64,000 nt of DNA from Glandiceps talaboti. Lineage: Eukaryota > Hemichordata > Enteropneusta > Spengelidae. The stretch spans positions 24,075,223 through 24,139,222 of the forward strand of contig NC_135556.1 of NCBI RefSeq assembly GCF_964340395.1, in the 5' to 3' direction. A program made the position numbers and the translations under genes. Below are positions 48,711 through 62,108 of this stretch, piece after piece. Numbering within the stretch: the first letter of the stretch is position 1; each line of letters starts with the position of its first letter. Below the pieces are notes generated by a model, which was given only the letters and a program-made list of their open reading frames with translations, did no database searches and was not told the origin of the DNA.

Positions 48711-49098
48711 CAGTATCAGACCAAATTGCAGCATTGGCTATTACCAGTATCAGACCAAATTGCAGCATTGGCTATTACCAGTATCAGACCAAATTGCAGC
48801 ATTGGCTATTACCAGCATCAGACCAAATTGCAGCATTGGCTATTACCAGCATCAAACCAAATTGCAGCATTGGCTATTACCAGTATCAGACCAAATTGCA
48901 GCATTGGCTATTACCAGCATCAGACCAAATTGCAGCATTGGCTATTACCAGCATCAGACCAAATTGCAGCATTGGCTATTACCAGTATCAGACCAAATTG
49001 CAGCATTGGCTATTACCAGCATCAGACCAAATTGCAGCATTTGCTATTACCAGTATCAGACCAAATTGCAGCATTGGCTATTACTAGCATCAGACAAG
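48711..49098 (+). repeat. 34-bp minisatellite array
   Basis: About 11 near-identical units (cagtatcagaccaaattgca + gcattggctattac). The main variant is cagtatc/cagcatc. Confidence 0.97.
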
Positions 49099-50519
49099 TG
49101 AATATTTTGTTAATATTACCATCGTTATTCTGTACTGCATTGCGGTATTGCTCCTATAGATTCATATTCGGGAAATTAATATCAATCTGAAAGCAAATCA
49201 CTTCATCAAACATGCACGACTAACTAGTCAATCAATATAAGTATGTTTAGAGAAGAAAACGTTGTATAATTTCAAATTAACCCCGTAACATTTTGAGGTT
49301 ATTCAGCTGTTCATCACAAGTAATCATGTGTCCGTCGTGGCGTCATTTCATATCAAAACATTAGAATACAATATAGTAGTGACCTACGACTATGATCAGA
49401 TAATTCTTGCTGACCGCACTTTAACATAGAACATTTACAAGGATTTTATCAAATGTGTGGAAGCTCTTTCAAGGTTAAATAGTAATTTTTTACGAATTGT
49501 AAGATCCAAACATGTTACATTACAAGACACCCAATCCCCTACAGTATAAATCGACGCCTTGCCATCGGTATAATCACATTCGTAAATTTTTCTATTTGAT
49601 GCCATTTTTGTTTTAAAAAATTATATTCAAAATATGAATAGATCTATCGATGCTGCATGTCTTTGTACTTGATATAAATACTACAAATTATCAATCATTT
49701 TAATCAATAAACGACGAGTCGTCCTATTCAAACACATGTAAAAATGTATTTCTATGTTAATAAAAATTAACTCTCGGGATATGCGCACATTCTATGTATC
49801 GATAAAAGCCGATATCGTTTTATATTACATACTGACATATGTGTCTATTTTTGAAATTGAAGTTTTTCCACTTTGAATAAAATGAATAAAAGGAGGTGAA
49901 TAATTGCTACCAGTTACTATGAAACTATGTAAGGGTGAAAATAGTACCGTGTCCATGGCAATCATCAATATATACAAGTACATTTATATCCTGACAAATT
50001 GAAAAATGATATGCTGGTTACTATGGTGATTGTGTATTGGGCTATGGCCTACATAGCTTCTACGTTGTATATGGTGACAATTTTAACATCAGGAGAATGA
50101 ATGAATTATGATCTAATAAATCGTGCAATTGACAGTACCAAGGCTAAATATCGCACTATAATATTAAATAATTATGATCGATGAAGTTCTTAGAATTATT
50201 TGCATTACTTCCGGATCCGTCAAGGTAAGGTCACGTGTCTCAATCTGTCGACAAAGACTGAAGTATACATTTGAGCAACATTTTAGGTGGTAATCTTTTT
50301 TGGAACAAAGTTTATCTTTTTCAATCTTTGTTTTCCTACAACGTATATAATAGTGGCAACTGTACAGTAAGTAAACAATGCCATGATGTTGTTTGGTGTG
50401 CATGTGATATCGAACTATACAAATGTGAGCTTCTCAAGAGTGATTTAATCGTTGTAGGTATGAACCAATTAAGTTGTTAATTGACCAGAATGTACATTTT
50501 TGTAAGTATTTAGTATTTA
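49099..50519. other. Intergenic, no gene seen
   Basis: AT-rich sequence without repeats or supported exons. Confidence 0.4.
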
Positions 50520-50750
50520 ACCAATTGCTTCGAAGTTAATATTGACCAATAGTAAATCTGTTAACATTTGATCAATAGTCTTGTAGTTCTTATTTAACCA
50601 GTAGTTAACCTGTTGGCATTTGACCAATAGTCTTGCAGTTTGTAGTTCATCAATAGTTAACCTGTTGGTATTTGACCAATGGTCTTGTAGTTCTTTATTT
50701 AACCAGTAGTTAAGCTGTTGGTATTTGACAAATAGTCTGGTAGTTCTATC
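50520..50750. repeat. Degenerate tandem repeat, unit about 53-57 bp
   Basis: Four units share 'agttaacctgttgg.atttga' and 'caatagtcttgtagttc'. A minus-strand frame through it (NYWLNK.LQ.. repeated) is a repeat artefact. Confidence 0.8.
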
Positions 50751-50815
50751 CATCTCCATGGTTACATTTGTTTGACTTAAAATTGTCTGATTTCGTTTCC
50801 TAATATATTTTGCAG

Positions 50816-51215
50816 TTGTCATTCTTGACATACCATTAAAACCCACAATGCACTGCGGTAGACTTAACACTTGCGATATCCCCGCAGGTAAACTTTTAGT
50901 TCTTTTTGTCGCCCATCAAATGGTTCAAGAATCCTATCTGATCTTATCTGTGTTGTGTGTACATTACTACTATGTCGAGTTCATTGAGTACATTGCTGTC
51001 TGTTCCTAGTCGTGTCCAATATCGTCACAACCCACTATTCAGTAAACTATGCAAGTCCTCTTATTTATATCTCATTACTAGGCATTTGCCTCAATATAGA
51101 ATGTAACAGAATTGATTTGCTGTGGCTAAATCCTATTAGAGGACTGCACGCCATCTACTCGCCTACACTATCACTCCCTCTAATTTATGTCTCAAGAATA
51201 CCGCTTGTGACGTAA
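50816..51215 (+). CDS. Two weak candidate exons of an unknown gene
   Basis: Exon 50816-50887 has a good acceptor (pyrimidine-rich, TTTTGCAG) and donor CAG|GTAAAC, with 23 open codons (VILDIPLKPTMHCGRLNTCD + IPA). It leaves phase 1, which matches the frame of 51010-51215 after acceptor TTCCTAG (67 codons, including HYSVNYASPLIYISLLGICL, then stop TAA). The second part is hydrophobic and faintly recalls a GPCR TM7, but the NPxxY Asn is Ser. No upstream exon was found. Could be chance. Confidence 0.22.
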
Positions 51216-54200
51216 TGTTCCAATTAGTTTTAATACAGACAGGCGGTCGATTAATATCTTCCCATTGGCAAGATTTGTTTAAGATAAGAGATAAGCCAAG
51301 TTGCCATGGCAATGGTTTATCTTGGATAATTTAGTTAGAAGTGCCGTAAGTGGATATATCAAATTGATGTAAGATGCTGACCCGCTTGTGAATCAGCAAT
51401 TCCAGCCAGTTCTTGAATCAATCCTTGATTTGAATTGAACATGACAAATTGATACATCAAGACACGAGTGAATAAATACAGAACGTTAACTTACAAGTCA
51501 TCAACGACCTTACTGGAATTAAATCACGATTATCCCAATTCAACACCCACTAATACACAAGCATATTTCGGCACCAAACACTTGCATAACGGTTTCAAAC
51601 AATTTGTTAACCTGTTATATCATCCCAAAGTATGATAAAATATCCGTCAATTTCAGACGTAGTTGTAGTAAATGTAAATATACAGATGGGTGTATTTTAT
51701 GGAAATTTGCCTGTTGGCATATAGAAGCGGTTCGATTGTTAGTATTAAAATATACTCTATCTGTTTTCCCATATGATGTATCGTGCGTGGATTGACACAT
51801 TGTATAGTCGCCAAGACTTGAAACACGTTCCATTGCTCCATTTAAGTCTAATTTGTTATCATGTCTGTCAGCCACACGTACCGTAAACAATATTCAGTTT
51901 GCTCTTCTATTTTTATTTCTTCTTTCAAAGGCCTGTGACGTCACAGTTATTCATTATTCAGTGAAATATACACCCCCGCATTGGAGTTTTAAGAATATAT
52001 GAGTTGACTACAATCTAACAGCCGTTGGGCCTGAATTTAGCAAAATAGAACATTTGTATACATGTGTTGATTGTCAGTAGACTATCACTGTTTCTGTTTC
52101 CTGCACAAGCAGGGTGGGCAATCGTTTCTAGTGAATTATTATAGCAAATTGAAACACTGTGACTTACTTCTTGTTTACCATGGTAACGGTGTAAATGACG
52201 GAGTATCTCTGGAATGGAGAGGCTCATTTATAGTGACATGTTTACCAAAATTTTATCAACACAGGAAGTTTGTGCAATTTTGAGGTTTTTTATTTCATTT
52301 CGCAATTTGAGTGAAAACGTTTCCATGTGAACCTATTACGTATCTGAGCTTTACAAAATGTTACAGCAATTTTGATTCCTGGGGGTCATCAGAGGTCAGG
52401 CTCTAACTCGACGAAGATTTGTCTTTTATGTTCAATGGCAAAATGTTGTTGACGAAATATCCGTAAGTAGAAATCCATTCCTCCAAAAGCAAGAGCCAAG
52501 ACAATTAGTATACATAATACCCTTTTACAATTCAATGTAAATATTGGGGAAAACATTCGATAGTTTCCTCCCCATCACCAACTTGTCTTGTCGCATAAAA
52601 TCAAAATAAGCTAGGATTGACTTTAGATTTTTAGAAAGACGTAATGAAGAAGCTGACAGGGGACGTATGAGAGCGAACACAAATCTATCAACTGTGGATT
52701 AGAATATAAGATTCACTGTTGATGGTATAAGAAGACAGTAAATTACAGGAAATCCTACACATGTCCAATACGTACGTTTAATTTATGCTAGAGTTGAATA
52801 TTACCCACTGGAAATACTTTGCCTGGTAATTGGACGGCAATGAATCCAAATTGCATGGACGAAGTGTTGGCGCCAAATCATCTCGTTGTGTACAAGGCTA
52901 TCGAGATTTACGAATATTGTCTGTGATATAAAGACGTCATTTTTGCGACGTCATTAATATACATTCATACAGCAGTAAAATGTAAGTATACAGCCAGACG
53001 TGACATATTATTAGATGTGCCACAAGTCAAACGCAATGCATAAACCATCATTATAAAATGCATGAAAAATAAACATTACATCTCCAGAATTATTTTCAGG
53101 AACTGTGCTCCTCTGATCAAATCTATCTTCTAGGCATAATCTGTAATGAAAATTTATTAGAAATAAAAAATACAGGGCAAAAGATATAAGGCCATAACAA
53201 ACTATAAATACACCCGTATTCAGTATAAAGACGTAAACTATACAAGTACGTTAACTAAGGCATACCTGAAGCAGGTAAGGTAGGTTCCAGTTCACAGTAT
53301 TAAAAGGTGTATACATTGACTGACATCTGAATACAGCATTACGATGACTAGTTAAATAAAGTGAAAGGTAGATAGTAGATACATGTATACATATACAGTC
53401 TAAATAAGGTTAGTTGTGGAAATCTTATGTGCATTGGTATCCATAGCAAATACACTTTCGGTCCTGTAACAGGTCATGTGCAGACTCTGTAACATTCCCT
53501 TTTTCAAATTACAGGTCTGTGTCAGCGAAGACGGCACAGGGTTGTAACAGAGTGGCGGCCAAAGGCTTGTTAACAAATAAAGGTGTGTGGCCACATCAGT
53601 GTACACAGTGCTGGGTACACAGCTGATACTTTGATGTGTACACAGGGATGTTAAAGGCCTTTTCTCCACGTGACATGTGTGTTCATGACTGTATGCATGG
53701 ATGAGTACACCAATGAGTCACCAATTTGCACTTAAAACATTATAACCGTTTGTTAGATACTCTCAAAAATTACACATTCGTATACATACCTGTACTAACA
53801 GACATGTTACAAATAATGTTCACAGTCATGAAATCTGACCAAATTTACAGTCTTTGTAACAGAACTTGTACATACATCTCTGGACACAACCTCTGTGTGC
53901 ACATCATGTGATCACAACACTGTATACAGTCAAACCCGTATGTATACCTATACCTGCAGACCTGTTAGATGTCTATGTATACAGTTTCACATACCCAGTT
54001 ACAGGATCTGCACACAGCCTGTTACAGGTATGTCCTGTAATATACCTGTGGATTTCTAGCTTTCTAGCTAGTTTGCATATTAATTAAACTAATTTGCATA
54101 CCAATTTGTCATGTTTTCCATTAGACATTGTTTCAAAGCCAAAATACTTCACTGGTGTAGGCTACATCAGTGAAACATTCAGATATCATTTCATAGCGAA

Positions 54201-55178
54201 GAGTGTGTATCAATATTATTAATGTTAATAAACCTACACTAGGCCACTTTTAGTCATCAAATAACCAATTATGCATTCACTAAAAATTAGTAAGTTATTC
54301 ATAAAAAGACATTATATCTGGAGGTATTTGTAGGTAGTGTAGTGGCAAGTTTGAAACTTGTGCGAAAGCTGTTTTGAATTTGTCACCATATTAGGATGAT
54401 GTCTCAATTTATATATGGTAGATGGTTAGGGTGATGTCTAGGTGTTAGATTATATCTTGATAAAGCATAGTTTATAGGTGGGTTGATATTGCGCCATTGA
54501 AAGGCGTTTACAATGACATCGCCCACGGCCCACCTGGTTTTCACCTTAAATCGAGTAGAGTCTGTAACACATCGTAGAGATGAGACGGTTATTTCATGAT
54601 AAGTACGTACTAAAAGTGGGCGGCCTTTTAAAACGAGCACTTGCAGAGCACTTAAGACAACATAGCTGTAAGTGATATTGCAAGAAGACGTCTACAAAAT
54701 CCGCAAGCCATCATTTTGATGCATGCATTCTAGGAAGTATTTTCTTCTCAATAGTTCCTGCTGCGAAGATAAAGAACTTATTGATAATGAAAGTGAATCA
54801 GATGTCAACTACTGGAATGTATTGAGGCCCTGTATAACAAGTCCTCAGATTCCGACCATCTGTTCCTTCGGCTTATTTTAGTAGAATTTGTGAAATAGCT
54901 CAGCTTTAATACGTGTTTATCATATTGGAAAGGTTTATTTATTACATGTACCATAACATACAAACGTACAGCCAGGCACGAATTATAAAATCAGAATTCA
55001 CTCCCTAAATATAGATGAGTGAAACGGTGAGCAAGAACTGTGTGTAGATAATGCCATACATAATAAATCGGAAATGACATGGAGGGTGACATGACAAGAC
55101 ATGACGTCATGTTACGAAATATAGATTTTGAAATTATATAGCCCGAAAGGAATATATAGCCATTTGACTAGAACGTTA
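51216..55178. other. Long stretch without a recognisable gene
   Basis: The segment at 53860-54060 is rich in short 'acctgt/acaggt' and 'gtatac' words but has no regular period. No supported exon. Confidence 0.35.
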
Positions 55179-55179
55179 C

Positions 55180-55217
<38 letters not shown>
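55179..55217. repeat. (GT)n microsatellite
   Basis: Pure dinucleotide run. Confidence 0.97.
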
Positions 55218-55225
<8 letters not shown>

Positions 55226-55858
55226 ACCTAGCTATGAATTTAACTTGGAGCCATGATGACGAGGAAACTGTCTCCATTTTTCAAGGGTTTACACAATGCC
55301 AAATGTTAGTGATTTAAAACTTTAGAGTTGGCAATATACCATGAGATGGTTTCAACATATAATTATATTCTATTTCAAAAATATATCTCGACTTTTATGA
55401 ATATGTATACTGGGTTATATTTCTGGGCTAGGTGTTCTATAACCGAACAGTCCTCGCTATAAAGGAAATCAGAAATACACAGAGAATGGAACTGGAACAT
55501 GATAAATTATATTTTATTACTTTGACATATTTCAGTCCGTTTTATTTCATTCCTAGTACGTCAATTGTGACTTTGATGTATTGCCGTTACTGTAACGAGT
55601 ATTATCATTTTGTAGATACCTTATCCGTTTGATTCATTACCTTCACGTATATGCTTAACGGTATCACAAAGTTATATAGCAAAATTTTCAATCATTAAAG
55701 TGTATTTATTCGAAAGCTATATTTTTACTCTCCAGCTCTAAACCTGGGGTCATTCAACTGAAAAACTGGAATTAAAAAAATTATAGATCACCATGGTACT
55801 AATGAAATATGCAAAGTATCATATAACTGTACAGCGTGTGTGTGTGCAAGTGTCTTTC

Positions 55859-55859
<1 letters not shown>

Positions 55860-55952
<93 letters not shown>

Positions 55953-55961
55953 CAGGCAGGC

Positions 55962-56036
<75 letters not shown>

Positions 56037-56079
56037 GATAGAGATAGATAGGCAGACAGACAGAGACAGACAGGCAGGC

Positions 56080-56155
<76 letters not shown>

Positions 56156-56158
56156 GGG
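55860..56158. repeat. (GA)n(CAGG)n(CAGA)n compound microsatellite
   Basis: About 90 bp of GA, then about 200 bp of CAGA/CAGG units with a short GATA interruption at 56036-56050. Confidence 0.98.
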
Positions 56159-58280
56159 CAAGCATGGTGAAATGACGGATAATGGAGACAATGACTGGAT
56201 GTGTATGTTACTGTGTGTGCCTGTGTTTACTGTTCGTGTATTAGTGACATATTACAAAAAGATAAGATACATCTATACTGACTAAAACCCAAAGGACGTA
56301 AACCATTATACAATTTATGGCAATTCGCAATTGCATTATGAGTTCAAACATTAAACAGGAGAAGGAGTGTACCACTGTACAGTACTTTGTATCACCTTCA
56401 TCCCATCGTTGTCAAAATTGCTCTTTTCCATACCGATGTGTACTAAAGACAAATTACCTTGACCGTCATTTCATTGTCAAAAAGAAAATTTGAAACTGGT
56501 TCAAGTGAAGACAGAGATGTTTTCACTGTACTTTTTTTTCTCATCTCCAAGGTCGAAAGTTACATGTAAAGTCATCTTCGGTCTCACTTGTTGGAAAGCA
56601 AACATGACATAGTTACTGTGTTGACTATCTGTCTGCCATTGCTTCTTTAAGTGAACTTTCTGTTTCTCTTTCTCTCCCTGGCCTCATATCAGATCACGTT
56701 TTCCTATCATGGTTTTCTCCATTAAAACTACTAGAGTGTATTCCTATCAAACAATCTCTCCTTATTACAACAACGTAAACTAGCAGTGTTTTCATGGGGA
56801 TATCTCTCAGACTTTAAAACATAATTTCAAACCATAAATAATGAACACAGAGTAAAACAGGACATCAAATCACGAGAATTCACACAATATCCGTGCCAAT
56901 ATTTTTAAAAAGTGAGGATATTGGTTCTTTTTCTGAAAAGCGCATTTCTAGTTATTTTTTTGTATGAATTTATGAATATCGTTAACACGTACAAGATATG
57001 TTATAAAATCGTTGGTCAGGATGTCTTCCTCAAACAACGAACAAAGTGTAGATTTCATTGCACAAAATACTATCCACTAGAAATACCCAAAATTGTCTTA
57101 CCATGTCAAGATTTCAGAGTAAGTTAGCGAGGTGCTATTTGTAAGCAATGAACATTACAAGGTTTTTCTAGGTCAATAATTATTTAATAAATGATACCAC
57201 AGCAAACTTAATAGATGCGTAAATTCTGTGAGAGAGAGCAATTACCTACTGACTTTAATATAATGATTCTAGAGGGTGGCCTAAGAACAGGGGTTGGTCA
57301 TTTTCCGGCTTCACCTCTTTTTACTTTTCGTAAACAACATAGAGAAAATAACACAGTAAGTGTATGTCCATCGTTCCATCGTTATCACCGATCTATTTCC
57401 TACCTTTATCCGTTAAATGGTATTATTTTCTATGGACTTTTACTTGTCTAAATCGCATGTATTTGAATCTCTTATACAGCATGGTAAGTTCAAGTTTTGG
57501 ATAAGTTTTCATTTTTCCCGTGTCCTATTTTTATTTCCGAACAGTTACCCTCAGCGTCTTTGTGTAAGCCCTCAACCATAGATCAACTTGCTTATGTTAG
57601 CGTGGATGCAAAATTAGCTTTACCTAATTAGTCATTGCTTCACCTAGAAACGGACGTTGAAACCTAATGGATTTTCCTCATCCATGTAATGAACGTTTCC
57701 GGTATCTGCCCTTACGTCATTATGTTGTGATGCTGTCCTACGGCAATCCCCTGCATTGTCGAAGTTCCACACGAAAGAATGTTCGCCATCAATCTATGAC
57801 TGTGATGTGTAAGCTATAGCACGTTCTTCTCGTTCAACATGTGATTTCTATTGTCAATTTTATACTGAACAACAGCTTGCTGTCGTACGTGAATTTTATA
57901 TTCTTGATAAATAATGCATTCCAAACTTTCTTACGAAAACTGTAAAGCCCTCTAAGCTTACTAACGTTTTACTGTAAATAATTGGCGAAATCCATTAAGA
58001 GAAAACGGTTTTTAAAAAAGGATTTCGAACATTCTTTAGATTAGCAATTTAGAAGATTGAGGGAATGTTGTAACCTTATATTATATGCAACAAATGTATC
58101 ATTATTGTATCATAACTCTGATGTTATATCTTTGACTATGAGTGCTAGCGTTTTGTGTATGTCATAACCTCGGGGTTTTTATGTCAATAATGCATTCCAG
58201 TCACACTGTTGTTTCACTTTATGGTTTATACACCAAGGACTGGAGATCAAACTGAAAAATGGGAATATTAAATCACCTAT

Positions 58281-58283
<3 letters not shown>
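56159..58283. other. Intergenic, no firm gene
   Basis: Strong GTAAGT donors at about 57119 and 57358 follow open stretches, but their phases do not join, so no gene is called. Confidence 0.35.

Positions 58284-58346
<63 letters not shown>
58284..58346. repeat. (TA)n microsatellite
   Basis: About 30 units. Confidence 0.97.
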
Positions 58347-58348
<2 letters not shown>

Positions 58349-59284
58349 AATTCCATATCATCTGTATGCCCGTCATAAATATCATTGAATATGAAAGACA
58401 GAAAAACGGGTTACATTTCAAGTGTTGAATATAACATCAAAAGGCGCCGCTTCCATCCCTTCGGGCTCCGATGCTTGCCATTGCGGAAATCATGCAAGTC
58501 CACGACAATCGAATTGGGATGAATATAGTGTGTTTGCATGACTTGAGTCTTGCACCAAGCTATACTGAAGACTTGTCCAATTACGTTTAGATAAATAGCG
58601 TCTCCGCAAGTAAACGAAATACACTGTGATGCAATACCACTGAGTTACTGTAACATAACATTAAAGCACAAATACTCTATATACTATCGTTAAAATCGAT
58701 GTTTTGACGTACGACCGCAATTTCATCAGGCAAGGGAAATGCAATTACAAAATGGAGGCATCTGAAGCCCTGCAGAAATGCTGTCAAGCAGTACTTAATT
58801 ATTGCGTGATTTAAAGGTTCGTCTTCAGCACGTCTGTTGCACCCTTATTACGGACAGCAACACACATTCTGTCCGCACTCCCTAATAACCGTTTACTTGT
58901 ACACAATACAACTAATATTAACAGCTGAGTGACGACACAAACGTCGCATTTAAAATCCAACGGCATAATTTAACAATATTCCCAAAATACGCCTCTCGTA
59001 ACAGTTTTCATAGGTTTTCGTGAAAAGTGTTTTTATTGAAGCCCTTTTAATCGTATAATTTTCGATGAACGCCATATTCAACGCGTTTTTATAGTAGCAC
59101 ACCTGCAAATATAGCGTATATTTGTTGAAAGCTCGAAATTGTAATATTTGATTACCCACACTGCTTTGCGATACGAGGCTGTCATTTTCTGGCTTTGTCT
59201 GAGTGAGGAGGACGTTACAAACATACGTCGCTGCGATTCCCATGGTGTATATGTGAGCTCATCATCAACACACAGTATCACATT
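58347..59284 (+). promoter_or_regulatory. Upstream region of the KCTD gene
   Basis: No gene. It presumably holds the promoter and 5' UTR of the KCTD12-like gene. No TATA box or specific site can be assigned with confidence. Confidence 0.3.
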
Positions 59285-60067
59285 ATGACGACCAACAACG
59301 ACACTTTTCCGTCAATTTTAGAACTCAATGTCGGTGGACAATTGTATACAACCGCACATTCGACGTTGATCAAAGAAACAGACTCGCTTCTCGGCCAAAT
59401 GTTTACGGGTCGCACGAAAACTGGTGTGCAACGCGATTCAAGAGGTCGTTATTTTATTGATCGTGATGGCATATTATTCCGCTACATACTTGACTACCTT
59501 CGCAACAGCAAATTGGTTCTACCAGAGAATTTTGCAGAGAAGGAACGCCTGCGACAAGAGGCTGAATATTATAAGCTGACTGGTTTAGTGAAAGCTATTG
59601 CAAGAGACGGAGGAGCAGTGACGCAGACAGGTCGGCCGACTCTTGCACCAATACACAGTGGAAGTGGCCAGAACCATGTTTCATCAAATGCCATCGGTAA
59701 GACGCCGGCTTTTCTTACTTTAGGCTATCGTGGTACTTTTGCTTTTGGACGTGATGGTTTAGCTGACGTAAAATTTCGTAAAATTACACGTATATTGGTG
59801 TGTGGTAAGGGTTATATTTGTAAGGAGGTTTTCGGCGACTCTCTGAACGATAGTCGTGATCCTGACCGAATACACACCCAAGATCGCTACACCGCTAGGT
59901 ACTTTCTGAAGCACACGTACCTGGAGCAAGCTTTCGACATGTTGGCAGAATCGGGATTTCGTTTTATCAGCTGTTGTGCATCAGGAACCAGTACCATCAT
60001 TGGTGCCCCTGAATGTGAAGAAAGCAAATGGAATCATTACAATGAGTTCATTTTCCAGCGCCAATGA
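59285..60067 (+). CDS. KCTD8/12/16-like BTB protein, single exon
   Basis: 260-aa protein with the two domains of the KCTD12 group, cytoplasmic auxiliary subunits that in vertebrates bind the GABA-B2 receptor tail and G-protein beta-gamma and speed desensitisation. The tetramerising T1/BTB domain spans about residues 11-108 (ILELNVGGQLYTTAHSTL, DSLLGQMF, DRDGILFRYILDYLRNSKLV, EAEYYKL). After a short linker (109-140) the H1 domain runs from about 142 to 259 (LGYRGTFAFGRDGLADVKFR, KEVFGDSLNDSRDPDR, RYTARYFLKHTYLEQAFDML). It is shorter than human KCTD12 (325 aa), mainly in the linker, and lacks the H2 region of KCTD8/16. The frame is intact with no intron, as in vertebrate KCTD12. ATG is chosen because an in-frame stop precedes it closely and the domain starts 11 residues later. 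Confidence 0.93.
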   Translation: MTTNNDTFPSILELNVGGQLYTTAHSTLIKETDSLLGQMFTGRTKTGVQRDSRGRYFIDRDGILFRYILDYLRNSKLVLPENFAEKERLRQEAEYYKLTGLVKAIARDGGAVTQTGRPTLAPIHSGSGQNHVSSNAIGKTPAFLTLGYRGTFAFGRDGLADVKFRKITRILVCGKGYICKEVFGDSLNDSRDPDRIHTQDRYTARYFLKHTYLEQAFDMLAESGFRFISCCASGTSTIIGAPECEESKWNHYNEFIFQRQ

Positions 60068-61656
60068 AGTCCGTGTTGTGAATGATTGCAAGCATCTTAA
60101 CGGGAAGCTAATGTACTAGAAAAACCCTCGCCATCGGCTCGTACACACATTATAGAGAAATGCTTCGTTTAAAATACTTTGTGTACATAGTCAACATATG
60201 TATTCGACTGTTATATATATATACATTAATTGGAATATCAAACCGTATTTTTTTTTCACTGTACAAATAACTCACCGCATTAAGTATATTTATGGATGGG
60301 AGCTGTAGTCTGTGCTTCAATTGTAGACGCTGGCTTTTGTACGAAGATGTAGATTAGTAGTGTAGTGAGACTCGACATTGATTGGCATATGGAGGCTTCA
60401 ACACATAGCAAATTTCTCCATTTTCCTATACATATACTCCAGTGTGCTACTATCAAAGACGGTGACAAAGCTGATCGCTGTTCTTGGAACTTTTCTGTCG
60501 CACCAGCGTTCGTCTTTGACTGGACATTCGGTAAATATTTGTTATGGTAAAGGGTTTTTTAATAATGTGTATTACTCTTTGAAATTTGTATATACTACGT
60601 ATATATATATTGGTATGACCTATCTAGAAAGCCGATACGAACACTTATTCATTCAGTAGTGGTTTCATAGTGTGTTTTTTTTGTCACGCCCCGCTAAAAA
60701 GACTGAAAAGCTTCCACTGTTAGTATACAGAGAGCATTTTGTGCAAATAACCCCTAGTATCACTGTTTGCCAGTATGAAAAGGTTGGTGACAATAGAACG
60801 TGTTGGAAAAATCCATGACAACTATATTTCCTTTGGTGTAAAGTAAATATCATTTTTGGAATAATACGTGAACAAATGACAAAATGTATAACACTGTATA
60901 ATTATTCTATTTATGTTCACGAGGTGAAAACACATTCACTCCGCCTCTTAACAGATACAGTTTTCGCATGTTTTCACGAGTAGTAGTGTTTGACGGCAAT
61001 CGCCCACAGCACAGTCGTTCATCTTCAACATTGGATTATAAATATATAAAAACAAAGCAAATACGTTGTATGTTTTCACGTCATCAGTTAGATATTCACG
61101 GTCATTTTTCTTGTCTAATTTTCACTTTAGCTTTGCATTAAATTTACGCTTGCTGTTTTACAGAAACTTTCTTTGTTAGGTTGAGAAAACTCTCAATGTT
61201 TCATCTATTTGGAATATATAACGATGTTATAAATATATGTTGATTGAAACAGACAGTCGTTACAAAATGTGTTCAAACTTACCAATGTATACATTCGATT
61301 CAGAATGCTTCATAATTGCCACTGTAATAATGTTACCACACGAACTCATGTTATAGCTAGTAGTTTAGCATTGAAGTGATCGCATAGAAACGTCCATTAA
61401 CTTTATGCACAGTGAAATGTAAGTACGAAATCTGGATGACGTGTACGCTTGGGTTCGCATACAAGTAGGTAGCAATGCAAACTGTCGGATATTTCATGTT
61501 GAGATGTGTGACAGTACAAGTGTCATTTTCTTTGCCGAGTATAGACGTGACCACCGAACACCCCGATTCCCTGCCACGCACCTAACTCTTTTCCCTCCAT
61601 CACGTAGGTATCATACTATTTACAATGTAACGCTATGGTTATACCGATTTGTTTTC
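60068..61656. other. 3' flank of the KCTD gene, no further gene seen
   Basis: AT-rich, no repeat array, and no supported exon. Confidence 0.4.
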
Positions 61657-61853
61657 CTTTTATTTCACCCAACTGTGTAAGTCGTTATCAATCTACTTCA
61701 AATGTTCAAACCTCCCTTCCATTGTATTCCCAGCCCCTCGTCCATACGCCTATCTTTTATTTCACCCAACTGTGTAAGTCGTTATCTATCTACTTCAAAT
61801 GTTCAAACCTCCCTTCCATTGTATTCCCAGCCCCTCGTCCATACGCCTATCTT
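61657..61853 (+). repeat. Two tandem copies of a 97-bp unit
   Basis: 'tttatttcacccaactgtgt' begins each copy. The copies differ at about one position, so the duplication is very recent. Confidence 0.95.
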
Positions 61854-62029
61854 CTGTAAACAATTGCCAATCGTTGAACTGAAGATAGTTGGGAAAACCA
61901 GTCTTACTCTGGAAGGAAAATCACACAAGTCAACGTGATTACTGTGCATATCCCTCAATTTGAATTATAACAGCCAAGGAAAACCTATGTAGTGACGTTA
62001 AAGATACACACACCTTTTGCAGTGCTAGT

Positions 62030-62108
62030 AATTGTTCACACTATTCTCAATGTAACACACACGATGCAATTGTTCACACTATTCTCAATGTAACAAACGT
62101 GATGAATT
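62030..62108 (+). repeat. Two tandem copies of a unit of about 42 bp
   Basis: 'attgttcacactattctcaa' plus 'tgtaac..acg..gatg' repeated once. Confidence 0.9.

Noticed and set aside
48711-49098. CRISPR-like array of 34-bp repeats
   Set aside because: Units are head-to-tail without unique spacers, in an animal genome.
57022-57357. Two exon-like stretches with strong GTAAGT donors
   Set aside because: They cannot be joined in any common phase without a stop, and no further exons were found.
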